Counted from the stretch's first letter, positions 55,601-63,953 are shown. The stretch: DNA of 64,000 nucleotides from Rhodococcus sp. KRD162 (GCF_017168335.1 NZ_JABFAU010000004.1:206210-270209); one strand, 5' to 3'. Translations and numbers: made by a program. Notes: generated by a model not told the origin, from the letters alone.

Positions 55601-55890
55601 TGTCGATGCCCGGTGGGTTCCACGACATTCCGATGCTGGGTGCGCTGTCGTGTGCGATGGGGTCGTTCGAGCTGCACTGTGGCGATCAGGAGTTGGGCCT
55701 GCAGTTGCTGGCGGTGTCGGACCGGGCAGTGGGTCGGCAGGACTTTCCTTCGATGCGGATCGACCGGCATCTGACGGCGGCCCGAGCGATCCTGGGCGAC
55801 GGTGAGGTCGACGCGGGTATCGCTCGGGCTGCCGGCTTCACCAGAACCACTGCGTTGCAGGAGATTCTGCGGTTGCTCGAGGTGGTCTAG
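52654..55890 (+). CDS. SARP/BTAD-type transcriptional regulator with NB-ARC ATPase and TPR-like C terminus
   Basis: AfsR-like STAND protein, 1078 residues from GTG 52654. An OmpR-type winged helix (about 20-110, RALLVALALAPGRARSAHYL) and a bacterial transcriptional activation domain (about 115-260) lead into an NB-ARC ATPase with P-loop VLGPGGAGKTRIAHALGHRA (about 288) and Walker B RRGLLILDNCEHV. A helical repeat region (about 640-1078) completes it. Such proteins switch on ligand or partner binding. An ATG at 52549 would add 35 residues, and the start is uncertain. A short out-of-frame ORF with a better ribosome site begins at 52619. The stop overlaps the convergent permease gene. Confidence 0.86.
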   Translation: MHIDIAYPQTTHLTAEPPVVRILGVVATVIEGSSMPVPGARARALLVALALAPGRARSAHYLVEQVWPEHVPRSPKNALQTQISRLRAALPNGSLESGPAGYRLVLDAADIDLGRARTLARAAQDRLGHSQFQEALELVVDALGLWRGDPVDAVRAEADAIEITLRSVQVSALLGLRRFGDALPLARARAAADPVDEPAAADLMRALHGLGRSNDALTVFATLRREIADRLGTDPSPATTALNTEILGHDTPKLLHTVGLRVAPNELIGRGGDIDAIETLLAGSRVTTVLGPGGAGKTRIAHALGHRAAARMSVTFVELASLRSGEDVASAIGATLGLTEADFKVGGLQVTRVHSIQERLAEVLSTRRGLLILDNCEHVIDEVAQVVDMLVSATDSVTVLATSRAPLGITAESVFPLPSLGVSGLDSPATELFCIRARAVRPSARLDAEAVARLCRTLDGLPLAIELAAARVKSMTVEDIETRLDRRFALLQTPDRTRPERHRTLHAVIDWSWNLLDATEQAAVRRLCRFPAGFDLDAARWVAEWSGVEDISIALDGLVNQSMLTVVETPTGIRYKMLETVREYCEEQLAASGEVDGVAARLRSWSTSIAVRVSDGYSDGRVADVVELVEVEHDNLLSLMRHSFAQRISDHVCTLFSVLGYFWAMRGAHSEVLNWAQRVQSCMRDGLRGTPDDNAAMAMLVLAAHFAHDGHVRRVARIRVDIRRLLRTRDAISPGLRFNAELMVFGMDGRGLARKLALATRSEHEDVRCNAHLVRAMLAQNSGRVFESIRDSERALEIARRRGDLWGVGTTAQTLAGSYGLSGDYARAAQYYRTSAEVMWEMHAYEESVQTRTFLAMALIGAGSVDDGRAMLDELSAVEPQRQITLASTDEADAGAWWDHAQQQSSASLTAVRAAADIEEGAVEQGLAGFRAALASGGWPSDDPGDPFMTILVCAAVGAHVLNGAAERVRDTVRALRVDRWNMSMPGGFHDIPMLGALSCAMGSFELHCGDQELGLQLLAVSDRAVGRQDFPSMRIDRHLTAARAILGDGEVDAGIARAAGFTRTTALQEILRLLEVV

Positions 55891-56720
55891 GTTTTGCGCA
55901 TGTACATCTTCACGGTCAGGGGTGCGAATATCGCGACGATCACGGCGCCGCCGATGATCGAGTACACGACGTGAATCCCGAAGTGTCCGGCGTTGGCGAG
56001 TTCGCGGACGGCTGTCACCAGATGTGAGACGGGGTTGACGTCGGCGAATGCTTGCAGCCAGTTCGGCATCGTGCTCGTGTCGACGAACGCGTTGGACAGG
56101 AACGTCAACGGAAAGAGCACCAGCATCGAGATGCCTTGGACCGAGGAGGCTTTGCTCATCACGGTGCCCAGTAGCGCGAAAATCCAACTGATCGACCAGG
56201 CACAGAACATCACCAGCAGTACGGCTCCGACGAGACCGAGTGCGCCGCCTGCCGGGTGGTACCCCATTGCGAATCCGGTGAGAAAGCAGACGACCGCGGC
56301 GATCAGGTAGCGGATGACATCTGCCATCAAAGCACCTGCCAGCGGGGCGATTCGGGCAATGGGGAGTGACCGGAATCGGTCGAAGACCCCCTTGTCCATG
56401 TCTTCTCGCAGTTGCGTACCGGTGACGACCGATCCGGTGATGACTGTCTGCACAAGAATGCCGGGCACGATCATCGGCAGGTACGTGGTGACATCGCCCG
56501 CCACTGCGCCGCCGAAGATGTAGCTGAACATCAGGGTGAAGATGACCGGTAGCAGCACCACATCGGTGAGCTGTTCTGGGTTGTGTCGGAGTTTGAGCAG
56601 ACCGCGGTATCCCATGGTGACGGACTGCGCTGCCGTGCGGGCGATACCGATGTGCCGAATTACGGGGAGGTCTGCGGGGTCGAAGTGCGTGGACGATCGT
56701 GGGTTCAGTGTGGTGGTCAT
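55887..56720 (-). CDS. ABC-2 type transporter permease, DrrB-like
   Basis: A 277-residue permease with six helices and the family signature LPMIVPGILVQTVITGSVVT, plus LREDMDKGVFDRFRSLPIAR. With the ATPase just upstream it forms a DrrAB-type exporter, known for drug or lipid export. Substrate unknown. ATG overlaps the ATPase stop (ATGA), and its own stop overlaps that of the STAND regulator gene on the other strand. Confidence 0.9.
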   Translation of the reverse strand: MTTTLNPRSSTHFDPADLPVIRHIGIARTAAQSVTMGYRGLLKLRHNPEQLTDVVLLPVIFTLMFSYIFGGAVAGDVTTYLPMIVPGILVQTVITGSVVTGTQLREDMDKGVFDRFRSLPIARIAPLAGALMADVIRYLIAAVVCFLTGFAMGYHPAGGALGLVGAVLLVMFCAWSISWIFALLGTVMSKASSVQGISMLVLFPLTFLSNAFVDTSTMPNWLQAFADVNPVSHLVTAVRELANAGHFGIHVVYSIIGGAVIVAIFAPLTVKMYMRKT

Positions 56721-57670
56721 GCAGCATCCTCGTGTGCGTTCTTGCCGGTGAGGGTCAAGAAGACCTCGTCCAGGCTGGGTTTGGTGACGGTGATCTCGCT
56801 GACCTCGATGCCGAAGTCGCGCAGGCGAATCAAGATGTCCGGAGTCGACGACGTGTCGGCCATCGGTGCGGTCAACCGAGCTGCCTCGGCACTGACTGTC
56901 ACCTCGACACCGAGATGCCCGGCGACCAGTGCGCGGGCATCGTCGATCTGGTTCCGGTCGTCGAGGGTCAGGGACAGAGCCGAGGTGCCCACCGAGGACT
57001 TGAGGCCGTCGGCGGTGTCGTCGGCGATGACGCGGCCGTGGTCGATGACGGCGATGCGGTCACAGAGTTGATCGGCCTCGTCGAGATACTGCGTGGTCAG
57101 CAGTACCGTCGAACCGTCCGCGACGAGGCGACGGATGGTGTCCCACATCTGTGCGCGGGTACGCGGATCGAGGCCGGTGGTCGGCTCGTCGAGAAACAGC
57201 AGTGGCGGTGCCGCGATGAGGCTTGCAGCCAGATCGAGCCGTCGACGCATGCCACCGGAGAACAACTTCAACGGTCGCGACGCTGCGTCCGTCAAACCGA
57301 ATTCTTCGAGCAGTTCGACGGCTTTTGCTGTGCTGTCGCGTCGGCTCAGGCCGAGCAGTCGGGAGAAGACGACGAGATTTTCGGTTGCGGTGAGGTCCTC
57401 GTCGACCGATGCGTACTGGCCGGTGACACCGATGAGGGACCGGACCGCGGTGGCGTCGGCGACGACGTCTCGGCCGAAGACGCGGGCCGAGCCGCCGTCG
57501 GGTCGTAGGAGGGTGGCGAGCATGCGGACCGTGGTGGTCTTGCCCGCGCCGTTGGGGCCGAGGACGCCGTAGACCGACCCGGTGGGAACGGTCAGGCTGA
57601 CACCGTCGACGGCGCGTTGCTTGCCGAATGTCTTGACGAGGCTCTGCGCCTCGATTGCTGGTGTGGTCAT
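56717..57670 (-). CDS. ABC transporter ATP-binding protein, DrrA-like
   Basis: A 317-residue ATPase. Walker A GVLGPNGAGKTTTVRMLATL, signature LKLFSGGMRRRLDLAASLIA, Walker B PPLLFLDEPTTGLDPRTRAQ and the H-loop region STVLLTTQYLDEADQLCDRI are intact. The C-terminal extension (about 230-317) is typical of DrrA/daunorubicin-type ATPases. It heads the two-gene exporter operon. Confidence 0.93.
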   Translation of the reverse strand: MTTPAIEAQSLVKTFGKQRAVDGVSLTVPTGSVYGVLGPNGAGKTTTVRMLATLLRPDGGSARVFGRDVVADATAVRSLIGVTGQYASVDEDLTATENLVVFSRLLGLSRRDSTAKAVELLEEFGLTDAASRPLKLFSGGMRRRLDLAASLIAAPPLLFLDEPTTGLDPRTRAQMWDTIRRLVADGSTVLLTTQYLDEADQLCDRIAVIDHGRVIADDTADGLKSSVGTSALSLTLDDRNQIDDARALVAGHLGVEVTVSAEAARLTAPMADTSSTPDILIRLRDFGIEVSEITVTKPSLDEVFLTLTGKNAHEDAA

Positions 57671-57748
57671 GGGGCAACGATCGCCCCTGCCGCTTGCACG
57701 ACGCTTTCGTCGCGCTTGCGTCCGCTGTCGTGTGCCGGTGTGGTGCGA

Positions 57749-58528
57749 TCAGAGTGGCAGTGAGGTTTCGGTCAGGCCGACGCCACCGGTACCGCGAAGC
57801 TTTCTGAACCATTCGGTTCCGAACGCGGATGCGAGGTCTGCTGTAGCCATCTGCAGAAATGGTCCGAAGTCACCGACCTGGGTTGCGTGTGCTTCCATCG
57901 CGGCCCGCTTGGCGTCCATCACCGTGGAGACGTCGACGACCGTCGTGATCTCAGTTTCGGGCAAACCGAAGCTCTCCATGTCCGGCGGCGTCGCTTCCTC
58001 GCTCCAGTGCGGATTGGCCTCCATCAGCTTGCGCATGTGATCGCGGTTGGTGGTGGTCTCGTAGACGAAGGGCGTCTCGGCGATCTCGGTGGCACGCTTG
58101 CCGACCACGTGAACTTGGATGTGGTCGGGATGGCCGTAGCCACCGTTCGGGTCGTAGATGGTCACGACATCGGCCTGCTCCTCGCGCAGTACCTCGGCCA
58201 ACCGCTGCGCGGCGGTGTCGACGTCGACGTTGCAGAACGCGTCCGGATTGGCGTTGTCCGCGGTGCCGGCCATGCCGGAATCGGCGTAGTGCAGCCGAAC
58301 GACGCGGGCAACTCCGAGGACGGCGGCCGATCGGTCCAACTCGATGCGCCTGCGTTCGGCGAGTGTCTCACCCTCGGCGAGGATTCCGTCGGGGTACTCC
58401 CCGAGGGCACCGTCGGTTGCGGTCACCAGCACCACGCGGTGGCCTGCATCGGCGGCCAGCCGCATCACCCCTCCGGTGCCGAACACTTCGTCGTCGGGAT
58501 GTGCGTGGAAGCAGACCAGAACACTCAT
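57749..58528 (-). CDS. PIG-L/LmbE family N-acetylglucosaminyl deacetylase-like protein
   Basis: A 259-residue zinc hydrolase: LVCFHAHPDDEVFGTGGVMR holds the AHPDDE metal motif, and IYDPNGGYGHPDHIQVHVVG the second. The family includes the mycothiol enzymes MshB and Mca. This protein is shorter than both, and its residues between motifs do not settle the substrate. It is upstream of nothing obvious on the minus strand and may be a stand-alone detoxification or biosynthetic deacetylase. Confidence 0.84.
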   Translation of the reverse strand: MSVLVCFHAHPDDEVFGTGGVMRLAADAGHRVVLVTATDGALGEYPDGILAEGETLAERRRIELDRSAAVLGVARVVRLHYADSGMAGTADNANPDAFCNVDVDTAAQRLAEVLREEQADVVTIYDPNGGYGHPDHIQVHVVGKRATEIAETPFVYETTTNRDHMRKLMEANPHWSEEATPPDMESFGLPETEITTVVDVSTVMDAKRAAMEAHATQVGDFGPFLQMATADLASAFGTEWFRKLRGTGGVGLTETSLPL

Positions 58529-58646
58529 GGCGTCAATGCTTGCACGTCGGAGCGGGTGCAGCCCAGTCGGCGGGCCGATCTGTTCGGGTGCCGGTGTTCG
58601 GCGTCATCACTTCAGGTCCTCGCGAATGTGCGGGAGACTGTCCCTC

Positions 58647-59018
58647 ATGACTCGTGTTGCCGATGGCGGTCCCGGTGGCCTCGACCTGTCGACGGTTCTG
58701 GCGCTCGAGCGTGAGTTGCAGACTGCGCAATGCCGCCGTGATCGTGCCAGGGTCGAGACACTGCTTGCCGACGACTTCTGCGAGGTGGGTGCCTCGGGCG
58801 CAGTGTGGGACAAGTCGTCGATACTCGACCTGCTCGGCACCGAAGACTCGAAGGTCATCGAGGTGCTCGAGCTGGACGGGCGACTGATCAGCGCGGAACT
58901 CGTTCTGGTGCACTGGATCTCGAGGGTCTCGGGAGTGCACGCGCGTCGAACCTCGTTGTGGCGGCATGCCGCTTCGGGATGGGAACTGGTACACCATCAA
59001 GGCACGCCACTGCGGTAG
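58647..59018 (+). CDS. DUF4440/SnoaL-like (NTF2 fold) protein
   Basis: A 123-residue cone-shaped NTF2-fold protein: LSTVLALERELQTAQCRRDR, then VETLLADDFCEVGASGAVWD and TSLWRHAASGWELVHHQGTP. The helix-strand order and the C-terminal W-x-x-x-x-HQ ending are typical of DUF4440. It probably binds a small ligand; no catalytic pair is clear. ATG at 58647 gives the complete domain. It is convergent with menE, eight bases away. Confidence 0.78.
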   Translation: MTRVADGGPGGLDLSTVLALERELQTAQCRRDRARVETLLADDFCEVGASGAVWDKSSILDLLGTEDSKVIEVLELDGRLISAELVLVHWISRVSGVHARRTSLWRHAASGWELVHHQGTPLR

Positions 59019-59025
59019 TCCACGC

Positions 59026-60162
59026 TCACAGTGTCGCCAGCATTGTCCGCAATGCCGCCCGATCCAGCTTTCCCGGCCCTCGGGTCGGCAGCGAGTCGAC
59101 AAGGAACAGCTCGCGCGGTGCCGCTGTGACATCCAAGGACGGCGCGATGTGAGAGCGCAACTCCGCCAAGGTGACCGGGTCGGAGGCAACCACGGCGACG
59201 ACTACCTTCTGACCCAGCCGTTCGTCCGGCAATCCGACGACTGCGCATTCGAGCACGGCAGGATGCGTGGCCAGCTCGGCTTCGACCACCTGCGGTACGA
59301 CGGTCAGCCCGCCGGTCGAGATGGCCTCGTCGAGTCGACCGGAAATGTTCAGGACCCCGTCGACCATGGTGCCGGCGTCGTCGGTGCGGAACCATCCGGG
59401 TTCGGCGAACGCCGGGTGATCGGGCAATCCGCGATACCCGGAGGCGAGGGTACTTCCGCCCAGCACCACTCGTCCGGCGTCGATGCGGACCACTGTGCCG
59501 CGCAACGGAACTCCGTCGTACACGCAGCCGCCGGCGGTTTCGCTCATGCCGTAGGTGCGGACCAGTCGAATGCCCGCTTCGTAGGCCCGCTCGCGCAGCG
59601 GTATCGGCGTTGCCGCCCCGCCCAGCAGTACGGCATCCAGTGACGCGAGGGCCGCTACCGCCTCCGGATTCTCGAAGGCCTTCACCAACTGTCCTGGCAC
59701 CAGCGAGGTGTAGCGCAACGGACCCGACATCCGGCCGACGGCCTCGATCAACGCGGCCGGGTCGAATCCTGCGGAGACGTCCATGATGACGGGAGCGGTC
59801 CCGGCGAGCACGCTCCGCAGCAACACCTGCAGCCCGGCGATGTGGTGTGCGGGCAACGTCAGCAGCCACGAGCCCGGACCGCCGAGTCGCTCCTCGGTGG
59901 CGGTCGCCGATGCTGTCAATGCCGATGCGGACAGCATGGCTCCCTTGGGGACTCCGGTCGTTCCGGAGGTCGCGACTACCAGCGCGACGCCGTCGTCGAT
60001 GGGGGTTCCCGGCGACAGCGCCTCGTGCAGACGGCGAATCTCACGTGGGTCGTCGGCAGGGACGGGGAGTAGGGCCGGGCCGTCGCCGGCCAGTAGACGA
60101 CTCAGCCGCGGCAGGAGGTCTGCCGCGGCCGGTCCGGAGGGAACGGCAACACTGTCGAGCAC
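59026..60162 (-). CDS. menE: o-Succinylbenzoate--CoA ligase
   Basis: Adenylate-forming enzyme of menaquinone synthesis making OSB-CoA. The 378-residue protein is short, as in actinobacteria, lacking much of the usual N-terminal subdomain. Motifs are ALVVATSGTTGVPKGAMLSA (A3), TYGMSETAGGCVYDGVP (A5), WFRTDDAG (A7) and GRLDEAISTGGLTVVPQVVE (A8), with GPGKLDRAAL at the end. GTG at 60162 is preferred, since a longer frame would run into the preceding gene. Equivalent to Rv0542c. Confidence 0.93.
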   Translation of the reverse strand: MLDSVAVPSGPAAADLLPRLSRLLAGDGPALLPVPADDPREIRRLHEALSPGTPIDDGVALVVATSGTTGVPKGAMLSASALTASATATEERLGGPGSWLLTLPAHHIAGLQVLLRSVLAGTAPVIMDVSAGFDPAALIEAVGRMSGPLRYTSLVPGQLVKAFENPEAVAALASLDAVLLGGAATPIPLRERAYEAGIRLVRTYGMSETAGGCVYDGVPLRGTVVRIDAGRVVLGGSTLASGYRGLPDHPAFAEPGWFRTDDAGTMVDGVLNISGRLDEAISTGGLTVVPQVVEAELATHPAVLECAVVGLPDERLGQKVVVAVVASDPVTLAELRSHIAPSLDVTAAPRELFLVDSLPTRGPGKLDRAALRTMLATL

Positions 60163-60172
60163 ACCCGCGAGG

Positions 60173-60487
60173 TTAGTCCGTGCGCCGGATCGTGAACGGG
60201 TCGGCCAGGGGCCATCCACCGGCGGCGAGATTGGCGCGTACCCGGTCGATGTCTTCCTCGCGGGGCATTTCGTTGGTGATCTTGGTGATGGTGACCGAGA
60301 TGCCTGCCTTGTCGGCGGGCAATCGGCCGTCGGCGATGAGAGCGTCCATCACCGACTGCACCTCCTCCTCGGACAGTCGCCGAGTCAGAATGGCCAGCAG
60401 AGGTATGTAGTCCGATTCGGGCACTCCGTCGGGATACCCACCGCGAAGCCATCCGACGATCGAGTGGAGGAAAGACGGTACCGGCAT
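60173..60487 (-). CDS. DUF3349 protein, Rv0543c-like
   Basis: A 104-residue helical protein, VGWLRGGYPDGVPESDYIPL, LLAILTRRLSEEEVQSVMDA and the C-terminal VRANLAAGGWPLADPF. This is DUF3349, a small actinobacterial family of unknown function. It is followed 10 bases later by menE and is closely preceded by a paralogue, so all are probably one operon. Confidence 0.85.
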   Translation of the reverse strand: MPVPSFLHSIVGWLRGGYPDGVPESDYIPLLAILTRRLSEEEVQSVMDALIADGRLPADKAGISVTITKITNEMPREEDIDRVRANLAAGGWPLADPFTIRRTD

Positions 60488-60490
60488 CGA

Positions 60491-60820
60491 TTACAGGGCG
60501 GCCGGATCCGCCAGTGGCCAGCCACCGGCTGCCAGACGCGCCGAGACCCGGGCGATGTCCTCGGCCGTCGGCTCGGCGTCGATCTGGTCGCGGATGTACG
60601 TGGCTATCTCTCCGGGTGGAATTGCACCGTGGTCCAGTGCTCCGGTGGCGGGAGAGACGAGTTCCAGGACTACCTCCTGTACCTGCGCGTCGGTCAGTGC
60701 CGCGCGGCGCAGCAGTGCCACGAGCGGAAATCGATCCTTGGGCGGCACGCCCTCGGGGTAGCCGGCTCGGAGCCATTCGAGCACCGATGACGGGAAGGTG
60801 CTCTTCCTAGGGTCGGTCAT
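60491..60820 (-). CDS. DUF3349 paralogue
   Basis: A 109-residue protein, VLEWLRAGYPEGVPPKDRFP, LVALLRRAALTDAQVQEVVL and VSARLAAGGWPLADPAAL. It aligns along its length with the next gene, including the shared WLRxGYPxGVP and LAAGGWPLADP blocks, so the two arose by tandem duplication. Function unknown. Confidence 0.84.
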   Translation of the reverse strand: MTDPRKSTFPSSVLEWLRAGYPEGVPPKDRFPLVALLRRAALTDAQVQEVVLELVSPATGALDHGAIPPGEIATYIRDQIDAEPTAEDIARVSARLAAGGWPLADPAAL

Positions 60821-60844
60821 GTCGACAACAGTCCTTTTCGCGGG

Positions 60845-61132
60845 TCAGAAGACGGTGATACCGAACGAGCTGTTCAAGAAGTCCTTCATGATGAAGGCGA
60901 TTCCGGCCACGATGGCCACGATGACGACGGCGAAGCACGTGATCGCTGCGGCAGTGGCCAAGGCGGGTCGAGCGACGCGAGTGGTGCCGGTTGCCGCGGC
61001 CTCGTCCGAGGGCTCGCCGACGGACAGTGCCTTGAGCCCGAACGCGAAGATCGCGGGTAGTCCTGCGCCGAGGAGCAGGCCGACGAGAACGACCTGCCAG
61101 AGCGAGTCGAGAGTGTGTTTCAGAGTGTCCAT
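60845..61132 (-). CDS. Small two-helix membrane protein, Rv0544c-like
   Basis: A 95-residue protein with helices WQVVLVGLLLGAGLPAIFAF and ALATAAAITCFAVVIVAIVA and a short linker between. It lies seven bases downstream of pitA on the same strand, matching Rv0544c beside pitA. It may be an accessory to phosphate transport, though this rests only on neighbourhood. Confidence 0.78.
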   Translation of the reverse strand: MDTLKHTLDSLWQVVLVGLLLGAGLPAIFAFGLKALSVGEPSDEAAATGTTRVARPALATAAAITCFAVVIVAIVAGIAFIMKDFLNSSFGITVF

Positions 61133-61139
61133 GAGTGCA

Positions 61140-62330
61140 TCAGACCTTCAGGGGAGAGTCGGAATCGGTCGGGGCCGGGACGAGTCCGCCGTCCCATTCC
61201 GCGTTGACGTTGCGCGGATCGACGGGCTGACGGCGAGACCGGATGTACATGAACGCGGCGAGCGCCACGAGGATGGCGAAGACGATCAGGATTCCCGGTA
61301 GTCCGCCGATCGTGTGGGCGAGCAACCAACACGCGGCCCCGACCACGCCTGCGAGGGGCAGGGTGATGACCCAGGCGACGGCCATGCGGCCCGCGACGTT
61401 CCAGCGCACGGCTGCGCCCGGCTTGCCGAGCCCTGACCCGAGAATCGAGCCGGTGGCGACCTGCGTGGTCGACAGCGGAAGACCGAGGTGGCTCGAGGTG
61501 AGAATGATCGCTGCCGAGGAGGCTTCGGCGGCCATGCCCTGCGGTGCCGCGATCTCGACCAAGCCCTTGCCCAGGGTACGGATGACCCGCCAGCCGCCGA
61601 GGTAGGTGCCGAGGGCGATCGCCAGGGCACAGCTGAACTTGACCCACAGCGGCATGTCCGAATCGGGGGAAACGGTGCCGTAGGCGACCAGTGCCAGGAA
61701 GATGACCCCCATCGTCTTCTGGGCGTCGTTGGTTCCGTGTGCGAGGGAGACCAGCGACGCGGAGCCGATCTGTCCCCAGCGGAATCCGCGCTCCCTGGAC
61801 TTCTCGGGGACGGAGGCGGTGATGCGGTAGATGACCCAGGTGCCGACGGTGGCGATGAGCCCGGCCACGATCGGGGCGAGTACGGCGGGCAGCACGATCT
61901 TGGTCCAGACTCCGTCCCAGACGACGCCGCTGGTGCCCAGGCCCGCCACGGCGGCACCGATCAAGCCGCCGAACAGTGCGTGCGAGGAGCTGGAGGGAAT
62001 GCCGAGCAGCCAGGTAGCGAGGTTCCAGAGGATGCCGCCGACGAGTCCGGCGAAGATGATGGTGAGGAGTTCTCCGCCGCCGGTGTCGCCGAGATCGACG
62101 ATGCCTTTCGCGACGGTTGCGGCAACCTCCACGGACAGGAATGCGCCGGCCAGATTGAGGACGGCAGACAGGGCGACCGCAACTTTCGGCGGGAGTGCAC
62201 CGGTTGCGATCGACGTCGCCATGGCGTTGGCGGTGTCATGGAAACCGTTGGTGAAGTCGAATGCGAGTGCAGTCACGACCACCACGAGAAGTACGAGGAA
62301 TTCAGCGCTCACGGTGAAATTGTGGGACAC
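61140..62330 (-). CDS. pitA: Inorganic phosphate transporter PitA
   Basis: A 396-residue low-affinity phosphate transporter of the PiT family with about ten helices. Both family repeats are present: FDFTNGFHDTANAMATSIAT near the N terminus and SLAHGTNDAQKTMGVIFLAL in the middle. GTG start at 62330 (MSHNFTVSAEF). It matches Rv0545c. Together with SenX3-RegX3 the window encodes both phosphate sensing and uptake, though 58 kb apart. Confidence 0.94.
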   Translation of the reverse strand: MSHNFTVSAEFLVLLVVVVTALAFDFTNGFHDTANAMATSIATGALPPKVAVALSAVLNLAGAFLSVEVAATVAKGIVDLGDTGGGELLTIIFAGLVGGILWNLATWLLGIPSSSSHALFGGLIGAAVAGLGTSGVVWDGVWTKIVLPAVLAPIVAGLIATVGTWVIYRITASVPEKSRERGFRWGQIGSASLVSLAHGTNDAQKTMGVIFLALVAYGTVSPDSDMPLWVKFSCALAIALGTYLGGWRVIRTLGKGLVEIAAPQGMAAEASSAAIILTSSHLGLPLSTTQVATGSILGSGLGKPGAAVRWNVAGRMAVAWVITLPLAGVVGAACWLLAHTIGGLPGILIVFAILVALAAFMYIRSRRQPVDPRNVNAEWDGGLVPAPTDSDSPLKV

Positions 62331-62513
62331 GAACGGCGATCGTCGAAGACCTCGTACGAACTGTTCTTCCGGGGGCGATCGGAATTTGTCGCTCGTTCGG
62401 TTTCTGTGAATCTTTTTGCCGTATATGCCTCATTTTTCGAGGTTCGACGGAGGTGACCCGACTCCCTGAATCGGGGCACTGTGGAACAGTGGGACACCGT
62501 GAAGGGATCGGGC

Positions 62514-63848
62514 ATGGACGATGCGGTGTCGGCCGCTCTGTCGTACTTCGATTCGGTCGATCCCGCACTCGCTGCCGACGCGCGCCTTGGGTGGGATGCT
62601 CTGGTCGCAGTATCTGCTCCGGCCGGTCCGACGCAACATTCCGTGCAGACGTTTCTCTGGGTTCATCTACGGCACCTGGCGGAGGGGCCCGATCGCGGCG
62701 TCGAGATCGCCCGAGCACTCGGTGAACTGCTCGAGCGGCTCGGACGCATCGGCTACGCCGAGATCGCCCGAAGCGCCGTCACCGAGGATCTCGTCCGAAC
62801 AGCCGACGACGCGGTGTGGTTGCAGAGGTATCGAGCGGCGACCGAGCAGTCGGGCATCGGTGCTGTGGACACCGAATTGGTGACCTGGCAGGACCTCCCG
62901 ACCGGCACCGAGCGTTCCATCGTCGAGAAGATCGGCGAGACGCTGGAAGTGGCCACTATCGCTGGTGAGTTCGAGCCGTCGAAGCCGGGTGGACGCCCGC
63001 TCGGCGTCGACGCTCTGGCCACGCGTCGACGCGGCGTCACCGACGCGGTGCTCACGTCCGATCGCGGCAGGAACGAGGCCGAGGCCGTCCTTCTCGAACA
63101 ACTCCTCGACCACCGCATAGAACTGTGGAGCAGCTACAGCGAACCGCGCGCCGAGCTCTATCTCGGGTTGCGTGATGCTCTGCACGACGCCGCGCAGCCG
63201 ATGTACGGCTGCGTGCGTAGGCTCGAGAGCTTCATCGGCTGTATCGGGGACGGCGTCCCGTTGACCGACTCGGGGTACCTTCCGAACGATGTGGTGGCGC
63301 GTATCGCGTCCACGGTGTTTCCCCCGGCCGAACGTCCCCTGACGGTCGGCCGGGAACTCGATACCGAGAAAGTCCTCACGCTTCGACGCCTCCTGATGCG
63401 CGTGCGTCTGCTGCGTCGTTCGGCGGGGCGGGTCGTTCCCACTGCCCGCACCCGGCGGCTCAGTTCCGACGGGCTGTGGCGGGTACTGACGGCCGGGATC
63501 GTCGGCACCGAATATCACCCGGACGCCATCGCCGCGGAGGTCGTTCTCGCCCGCATGATCGTCGGGCACGATGCTGCGGATGTCGAGGCCACCGCCGATG
63601 ACCTGGCGCGGCTGTTGCGCGCCGAGGGCTGGACCCATGCCGGTGCGGAGCCCGCTGCAGAACATGCCGCCCCGCTCGCTCGGGCACTGGTCACCGAGCT
63701 CGGAGCGCTCGGCGCGTTCGAGTTGCCACAATCCGCGCCCGTGTCGACGCCGGAGTCGCTCGGTGCGCTCGCGACCGATGAGGGCAAGCGGCTCGCCGCC
63801 GCTGTGTTGCGACATCGATTGCTACACACTCGGTATCCGTCCGTGTGA
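62514..63848 (+). CDS. Uncharacterised protein, 444 residues
   Basis: A soluble, charged, mostly alpha-helical-looking protein starting MDDAVSAALSYFDSVDPALA and ending LRHRLLHTRYPSV, with no membrane helices or signal. Arg-rich helices (RRLLMRVRLLRRSAGRVVPT) and a possible DUF-like repeat of ARALGELLERLG patterns are seen. I do not recognise the family. ATG at 62514 follows AAGGGA; a GTG at 62481 is a possible earlier start. It is divergent from pitA. Confidence 0.7.
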   Translation: MDDAVSAALSYFDSVDPALAADARLGWDALVAVSAPAGPTQHSVQTFLWVHLRHLAEGPDRGVEIARALGELLERLGRIGYAEIARSAVTEDLVRTADDAVWLQRYRAATEQSGIGAVDTELVTWQDLPTGTERSIVEKIGETLEVATIAGEFEPSKPGGRPLGVDALATRRRGVTDAVLTSDRGRNEAEAVLLEQLLDHRIELWSSYSEPRAELYLGLRDALHDAAQPMYGCVRRLESFIGCIGDGVPLTDSGYLPNDVVARIASTVFPPAERPLTVGRELDTEKVLTLRRLLMRVRLLRRSAGRVVPTARTRRLSSDGLWRVLTAGIVGTEYHPDAIAAEVVLARMIVGHDAADVEATADDLARLLRAEGWTHAGAEPAAEHAAPLARALVTELGALGAFELPQSAPVSTPESLGALATDEGKRLAAAVLRHRLLHTRYPSV

Positions 63849-63888
63849 CGGATCGGAGATGGACTGGGGGTCGAATCTCCCGTTCTCT

Positions 63889-63907
63889 CCCGGTTAAGCT
63901 CACCTGG
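63889..63907 (+). promoter_or_regulatory. Weak DtxR/IdeR-type iron-box candidate
   Basis: CCCGGTTAAGCTCACCTGG agrees with the 19-base consensus TTAGGTTAGGCTAACCTAA at 12 positions, concentrated in the central GGTTA...CC. It lies about 47 bases before the last partial gene. The match is below what I would call a site with confidence. Confidence 0.2.
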
Positions 63908-63953
63908 AACCGATTCCTCAACGGGCTCGGGTGGCGCGTGCAAGGAGATGCCG

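Noticed and set aside
63868-63890. tRNA T-arm-like sequence GGGGGTCGAATCTCCC
   Set aside because: The loop lacks the TTC of a T-loop, and no matching acceptor or anticodon stem is found upstream.
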